This document shows, piece by piece, positions 58,309-64,000 of a stretch of 64,000 nt of DNA (position 1 is the stretch's first letter; every line of letters starts with the position of its first letter). The notes under the pieces are model-generated. The model did no database searches. It had not been told where the DNA came from and worked only from the letters and a program-made list of their open reading frames with translations. The translations under genes were made by a program, and so were the position numbers. The stretch comes from Immersiella caudata (Eukaryota; Ascomycota; Sordariomycetes; Sordariales; Lasiosphaeriaceae): contig JAULSU010000005.1 of NCBI GenBank assembly GCA_030512335.1, positions 434,001 to 498,000 of the forward strand, read 5' to 3'.

Positions 58309-60939
58309 ATGAAGTTCTTCAGCCGTATCGGGGCTACCGCCCTTACGGCGTCCCTGTGTAAGTGTCTGCGAGAGGTGGTAGATGGGAGATGTCCTAACAG
58401 TGGCAGGCCTGCAACAAGCTGCGGCGCAGATCACGGCCGATGCGAAGCCTTATGTCGACACTGAGACCGGCATCTCCTTCAAGACCTGGTCCACTGGCAC
58501 CAACTCCGCTCCTTTCACCTTTGGTCTGGCTCTGCCTTCCGATGCTCTCGAGAAGGATGCCACCGAGTACATCGGTCTCCTGGTAGGTTGCCTGTAGTAG
58601 TATTCTGTTCTTTGCTTACGTGTTTAGCGCTGCCAAATCGCCAACAATGCCGTGCCCGGCTACTGCGGTCTCTCCCATGGTCAGTCCGGTCAGATGACCC
58701 AGGCTCTGCTGCTCATGGCGTGGCCCTTCAACGGCACCGTCTACACCTCGTTCCGCTACACCACGGGATACAACATGCCCCTGCCCTACACCGGCAATGC
58801 CACCCTCACGCCGATCGCATCCACCTTCAAGGCCGGCTCGTTCGAGCTCATCTACCGCTGCCAGAACTGCTTCTCGTGGAACCAGGGCGGTTCCGTCTCT
58901 AGCGTCTCTACCAAGTCCGGAAACCTCATTCTGGGTTATGCCGCTGCCAAGACCAACCTCCGCAATGCTGCGTGCCCCGAAAAGGCCTTCTTCGGCTTCC
59001 ACGACAACGGCTTCGGCCAGTGGGGTGCTGATCTCAAGGACGCCGTCAGCGCCAACTACGCCAAGTTTGCCGCGCTTTCGGCCCCTGCCCCGGCTACCCA
59101 GTGCACCAAGTTAGTCCATCGTAGCCGTCATTATGAGCCCATCTAACAGTGTATAGCCTTGAGACGCCACCTGGCGAGGGCGAGGAATACAAGCCCGTCT
59201 GCGAGGCCGCACCCACCAAGACGTACGACTACATCATCGTCGGTGCTGGTGCTGGCGGTATCCCGCTCGCCGATAAGCTCAGCGAGGCTGGCAAGAGCGT
59301 CCTATTGATCGAGAAGGGACCCCCGTCTTCCGGCCGCTATGGTGGAACCATGAGGCCCGAGTGGCTCCGTGGCACCAACCTTACCCGCTTCGACGTTCCC
59401 GGCCTGTGTAACCAGATCTGGGTCGACTCGGCCGGTATTGCCTGCACTGACACCGACCAGATGGCTGGTTGCGTGCTCGGTGGCGGAACTGCTGTCAACG
59501 CTGGTCTCTGGTGGAAGGTTAGTTATCTTGTTCACATTTGGCGTGCCTCACTAACAACGTCTAGCCTCCCCCGGCTGATTGGGACGAGAACTTCCCCGCT
59601 GGCTGGAAGAACGCCGATGTTGCCGCTGCTACTGAGCGAGTGTTCAAGCGCATCCCTGGCACTTACGTCCCCTCGACCGACGGCAAGCTCTACCGCCAGG
59701 AGGGTTTCCACGTGCTCGCCAGCGGTCTCAACAAGACCGGATACACCGAGGTCGTTGCCAATGATGTCCCCGCGTTGAAGAACCGCACCTTCGGCCACAC
59801 CACCTTCATGTTCTCTGGCGGTGAGCGTGGCGGCCCCCTGGCCACCTACCTCGTTTCTTCCCTCGCCCGCCCCAACTTCAACCTGTGGGTCAACAGCGCC
59901 GTCAAGCGTGCCGTCCGTACCGGCAGCAAGGTCACCGGTGTTGAGCTCGAGTGCCTGTCCAGCGGTGGCTACAGCGGCACCGTCAACGTCAACCCCGGTG
60001 GCGGTGTCATCTTTGCTGCTGGTACCTTCGGCTCCCAGAAGCTCCTCCTCCGCAGCGGTATCGGCCCGGCCGATCAGCTCACGATTGTGGCCGGCTCTAA
60101 GGACAAGGAGACCTTCATTGCCAAGGAGCAGTGGATCAACCTCCCCGTCGGCTACAACTTGATCGACCATCTCAACACCGACTTGATCGTCGACCACCCC
60201 GATGTTGTCTTCTACGACTTCTACGAGGCCTGGACCTCGCCCAACGTCGGCGACCGTGATGCCTACCTCAACGGCCGTACTGGTATCCTGACCCAGGCTG
60301 CGCCCAACATCGGCCCCCTCATCTGGGAGGTTATCACTCCCTCTGACGGCAAGCCGCGTCAGTTCCAGTGGACTGCCCGTGTTGAGGGTAACGACAACGT
60401 TTTCCCGTCGAAGCTCTCCATGACCCTCAGCCAGTACCTCGGCCGTGGTGTCGTGTCTCGCGGTCGCGCCACCATCACTGGAAACCTTGACACCGCCGTC
60501 GCGGAGCACCCGTACCTCCACGACGCTGGTGACAAGGAGGCCGTCATCAAGGGCATCAAGAACCTTGTTGAGTCCCTGAGCACCATCAAGAACCTCACCT
60601 TCATCCTGCCCCCGCCTGGCACCACCGTCGATGACTTTGTCAACAAGGTAAGCTACCTAACTGCCCGAAAATTGAGATCACCCTGCTAACGATTGATAGA
60701 TGCTTGTCTCCCCCTCCAACCGTCGCTCCAACCACTGGATGGGTACCGCCAAGCTCGGCACCGATGATGGTCGCAGCGGCGGCACTGCTGTCGTTGATCT
60801 CAACACCAAGGTGTACGGAACCGACAACCTTTTCGTTGTCGATGCCTCCATCTTCCCCGGCATGACCACCGGAAACCCGTCGGCGGCCATTGTGATCGCT
60901 GCCGAGCGCGCGGCTGAGAAGATCTTGGCGCTGAAGTAA
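58309..60939 (+). CDS. Cellobiose dehydrogenase (AA8 cytochrome plus AA3 flavin domain)
   Basis: Exons 58309-58357, 58407-58582, 58628-59109, 59157-59517, 59565-60647 and 60700-60939 give 796 residues. Exon 2 could instead start at 58401, adding two residues in the signal region. A secretory signal is followed by the haem b domain: Met ligand in SGQMTQALLLMAWP and His ligand in FFGFHDNGFGQWG. A short linker ends near PPGEGEEY. The GMC-type flavodehydrogenase then starts with the FAD motif DYIIVGAGAGGIPLADKL, contains QMAGCVLGGGTAVNAGLWW and GVIFAAGTFGSQKLLLRSGI, and ends with the active-site His in SNHWMGTAKLG and NLFVVDASIFPGMTTGNP. There is no C-terminal CBM1. The enzyme oxidises cellobiose to the lactone and passes electrons through the haem to AA9 enzymes, two of which are encoded next to it. 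Confidence 0.95.
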
Positions 60940-61009
60940 TTTGGCCGTCACGACAGGGGTGTTGTTTACTTCCCCTGAAAAGCTGATGAAAGCAAACAAA
61001 GGGGTATTG

Positions 61010-61050
61010 TCGATGCGAAACAAACAAACACACACACACATATATATATG
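61010..61050. repeat. CA/TA microsatellite in the 3' flank of cellobiose dehydrogenase
   Basis: An AAAC-rich run passes into consecutive CA and then TA dinucleotides about 70-110 bp past the stop codon, so it probably lies in or just beyond the 3' UTR. Confidence 0.8.
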
Positions 61051-61556
61051 TTCATAGTTTCCAATATGTATATTGTTAATGCCAAAATGGTAGCCCCGTC
61101 TTTTGACCCGTGCATTAACCGTCTCTCGGCCGAAACCTGCACATCTGCTGAAGGGTGAAAGCAAGTGGCCTGATCCAATCTCACGGGGTGCGCAATGCTT
61201 TTGCCACGGTCAGGCAACGCCAGGGCCACTGGTTTTCGGTGATCTGCATCGAACCGTTTCGCCATGAGGGGGTGAGAGGGGTTGCTGCATCCAGACGCTT
61301 CTCGGGACTGCGAAGAGGACGCGACCTGTCCCGACAAATGGGGAGATCAGTAGCTCCGCCAATGAGAAGAGCTGGGCCTCGGAATTAACTCAGATTTCGC
61401 GGCTCTAGCTGCGGGGGGCGCGCCGGATGGGACGAGCTCAAACTTTATTTTGAGCTCGTCGACAAGTAGTGTGCATTCGTACCTTCAATCTCCGCCCAAA
61501 CATCGAACGGTCGGATCTGGACCAGTATTAGCTCGCGATTTAAGTTTGCAATGCCT

Positions 61557-61570
61557 CCCCCCCCCCCCCC
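61557..61570. repeat. Poly-C tract of 14 bases flanked by CCT and GGAGG
   Basis: A 14-base C run about 150 bp upstream of the histidine kinase ATG, followed directly by GGAGG. It is prone to length error in sequencing and to slippage. Confidence 0.85.
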
Positions 61571-61719
61571 GGAGGAATCCTCCGCTTGGACCAAGATGGA
61601 TTTCCTGTCGTGTCAGGCAGTTGAGAACCTGCGATGCTGCTCACCAGCGAGGCGCACGAACATCGAGCGTTTGAGGTCTTGACGATGGGAGAGAACTGCC
61701 AGGACATAACCACCGCATC

Positions 61720-64000
61720 ATGAACACAGCCAGTCCTCTGCCTGTTCCCGAGCCAGTGCGCGAGCGCGAGACGTTCAAGTGAGTCTACCCCTTTACTTGT
61801 CCCTCACAGTGTCGCGCCGAACCTGACAACCGGCACACCTACAGGTATGACGATCTTGGCATCTCTACGGCGGCCCTGGGCAGTCCCACTCCTGACGACT
61901 TCACGCACAAGGCGTTTCCCACCTCGGTGCTCTCCTCCACGCCCGATCCCTGCCTCACTGCCTTTGCCCAGCTCGGCCTCTACCGCCTCAACGCAACCCA
62001 CTCCATCGTCTCCCTCTTCGACCGCACCTATCAGCACTTTGTAGCCGAAGCCATCCGCTGTCCGCCACTCTGCGACACCGCCTTCGGCGGGCAAGTCGTC
62101 TACTGCGGCACCGCCATACCAAGAGTCAACTCGATCTGCGAACATGTTCTCACCGGCCCAGCCGAACTAGCCTCCATTCCGGGCACCACCGATGGCGCCG
62201 CGCCGCTCAACCTCCCCGTGTCTGTCATCCGGGACCTCGATAAAGACCCTCGCTTCTGCCACATCCGCGATAAGAACCGGCGATTCTACGCCGGAGTCCC
62301 AATTCGCAGCCCCACTGGTGTTAACATCGGAGTCTACTGCATCGTGGACAACAAACCCCGCCCGGACGGCCTAACCAAGGACCAGGTTCAATTCGTCAGA
62401 GATATATCGAAGACGGTGATGGATTATCTCGAGGCGAAGAGATCGAGCGAGTGGTACCGACGCGGTGAGAGGATGGTCAGAGGTTTGGGGAGTTTTGTGG
62501 AGGGCCAGGCGACTTTGAGCAACTGGTCGGACAATCCGAATAAGAGCTTCTTTAGGGATCTTCCTGGGGTGCAGGAAGGCGCTTTGAACAAGAGGCTGCA
62601 AGAAGCACCACTGGAGGGGGTCCCGCCAGGGCTGGTCGGCGGGGCGGCTTCACCGGCAATAGGGGGTGGTAATGGGAGTATGTGGGCTGGAGAGGGGAGA
62701 GGGGCGCTGCCGAAGGAGAAAACGTCTCCGGAGAAGGGAGCGAGCAGGTTGACGTCTGCTGCCCAGTTGCAGGCGGATGTGGAGCGGGTATTTTCGAAAG
62801 CGTCGAATGTGATCAGGGAGGCGGTTGAGGTAGAGGGTGTGGTGTTCTTGGATGCGAGCGTCAGGGCATTTGGGGCAATGATTGGGAAGGAGGTGTCGGA
62901 GCCCCCGATCCTGACGAGGGTTCCGTCCAGCCAGTCGAGCAGCGATGAGAGTAGCCCGACGGGAGCCATCGGTAGTGGCCTTGGGGATCACAACACGTGT
63001 AAGGTTCTGGGGTTCTCGACGACCTCGAACTCATCCATCAACGGCGACTCGCTACCGCCTCATCACGCCGCGATACCGGAGAAGCTTCTGCGAAGGCTGC
63101 TTCAGCGGTATCATCATGGCCACATCTTCAACTTTGAGACGGACGGTTCGATCCTGGACTTCCCTAGCCCGGATATGGAGGATGTGTCGCCGCTATCACC
63201 GTGGCCAAGGAACACTTACTTCGCTGGTGCCGAGGATCTGCCCAAGCCGAAGGAGGTGCCGCAAAAGGTGCGGAAGCGGAGAGACATTGCATCAACGCTA
63301 CAGAAGATGTTCCCTGGTGCCAAGAGCGTGGCGTTCATTCCGCTGTTCGACGGGCAGAAGAACAGATGGTTTGCCGGAGGGTTCGTCTGGACCAAGACGC
63401 CAACGCGGATCTTCACGGTTGAGAACGAGCTCAGCTATCTCCGCGTGTTTGGCCTGACCGCCATGGCGGAGATAGCACGACTGAACACCAAGTCTGCAGA
63501 CAAGACGAAGACGGACATCCTGGGTTCCATCAGCCACGAGTTGAGGTCACCGCTGCATGGTGTTGTAGGTGCCGTGGACCTCCTGCGCAGCACGCCGCTG
63601 GACAGAGCGCAGGAGAACATCCTCCGGACGATCGAGACATCGGGGAGGACGCTACTGGATACCATCGACCACGTAAGCGCCGCGCCCCTATGAGAGGTTA
63701 AGTACTAAAATTTCGTCTAGTTGCTGGACTATAGCAGGATCAGCAACCAAATCCGCGCCAAGCCGGAACAAAGGGGCTCGGCGTTTTCCCGCGGCCAAAC
63801 CAGGAACATCTCACCTACACAGCACGTACCGAACTGCCCTGACTTCAACGTCCACCTGGACCGTCTTGCGGAAGAGGTCGTCGAGAGTGTCCTTGCGGGC
63901 TGGAGCTACCGCAACCGGTCCGATGTCCACTTCGCAGCTTGGAGCACGTTCATTCATGGCTCCCCGAGCCCAGGGATTTTTGACGCAACCAAGAGGAGGC
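61720..64000 (+). CDS. Histidine kinase with GAF-like sensor domain, probably hybrid type (3' end outside the window)
   Basis: Exons 61720-61778, 61845-63672 and 63721 onward; the frame is open to the window end, so the gene is cut. After a short N-terminus come GAF-like features (THSIVSLFDRTYQHFVAEA, CEHVLTG, FYAGVPIRSPTGVNIGVYCI, then a helix ending DYLEAKRSSEWYRRGERMVR). A long Gly/Ser/Pro-rich middle part follows. A second GAF-like stretch holds ASNVIREAVEVEGVVFLDAS and MFPGAKSVAFIPLFDGQKNR. The dimerisation and phosphoacceptor box has His in GSISHELRSPLHGVVGAVDL, followed by the helix ending LLDTIDHLLDYSRIS. The catalytic ATPase part has just begun at the window edge. Fungal proteins of this layout are usually hybrid kinases with a C-terminal receiver; that part is not visible here. 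The signal sensed is unknown. Confidence 0.9.

Larger units (their letters stand above)
60940..61719. other. Intergenic region with simple repeats
   Basis: 3' flank of the cellobiose dehydrogenase and promoter of the histidine kinase. It contains the CA/TA microsatellite and the poly-C tract listed separately. No gene was seen. Confidence 0.45.

Noticed and set aside
59532..60521. Open frame of 329 codons antisense to cellobiose dehydrogenase
   Set aside because: Lies entirely over the flavin-domain exon, whose sense product is unmistakable.

Overview
The window looks like nuclear DNA of a filamentous ascomycete, most likely a Sordariomycete of the Sordariales type. The reasons are the short introns (mostly 45-70 bp, with GTRNGT-like donors, CTAAC-like branch points and YAG acceptors), the GC-rich coding sequence, the gene families (AA9 monooxygenases, cellobiose dehydrogenase, RTA1, HET, hybrid histidine kinase) and C-to-T nonsense decay of the kind left by repeat-induced point mutation. 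The species assignment is inference. I found no rRNA, tRNA, CRISPR array or intact transposon. Spliced models were built by hand by matching reading frames across GT-AG introns; exon limits are in each entry.

Left part (0-31 kb): a GPI-anchored cysteine-rich wall protein (+), a small unresolved gene (-), an RNF10/Mag2-type RING E3 ligase (-), a Crp1/Mdg1-like protein with an N-terminal glycogen-binding domain and three families of internal repeats (-), a ferric reductase-like flavocytochrome (-), a 1312-residue disordered protein with a C-terminal membrane segment (-), an RTA1-type membrane protein (-) divergent from a TGL2-like lipase (+), and a secreted GtaA-type glutaminase (+).

Middle (31-47 kb): a protein joining a Zn2Cys6 DNA-binding cluster to a maltose/galactoside-acetyltransferase-like left-handed beta helix (-), then about 9.8 kb without a gene I can support, then the AP-3 mu subunit (-) head-to-head with a DMAC1/Dmo2-like small membrane protein (+).

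Right part (47.8-64 kb): two adjacent decayed genes (a 2-oxoglutarate dioxygenase-like protein and a HET-domain protein), which remain readable through several in-frame stops, most of them explained by C-to-T changes. Then comes an oxidative cellulose-degradation cluster: two AA9 lytic polysaccharide monooxygenases (-) next to a divergently transcribed cellobiose dehydrogenase (+), the known electron donor for AA9 enzymes. The window ends inside a hybrid-type histidine kinase gene (+).

The most notable items are the AA9-AA9-CDH cluster, the Zn-cluster/acetyltransferase fusion whose usual catalytic His position appears to hold Cys, the pair of C-to-T decayed accessory genes, an 812-bp intron in the Crp1-like gene, and a perfect 58-bp tandem duplication at 10.45 kb.
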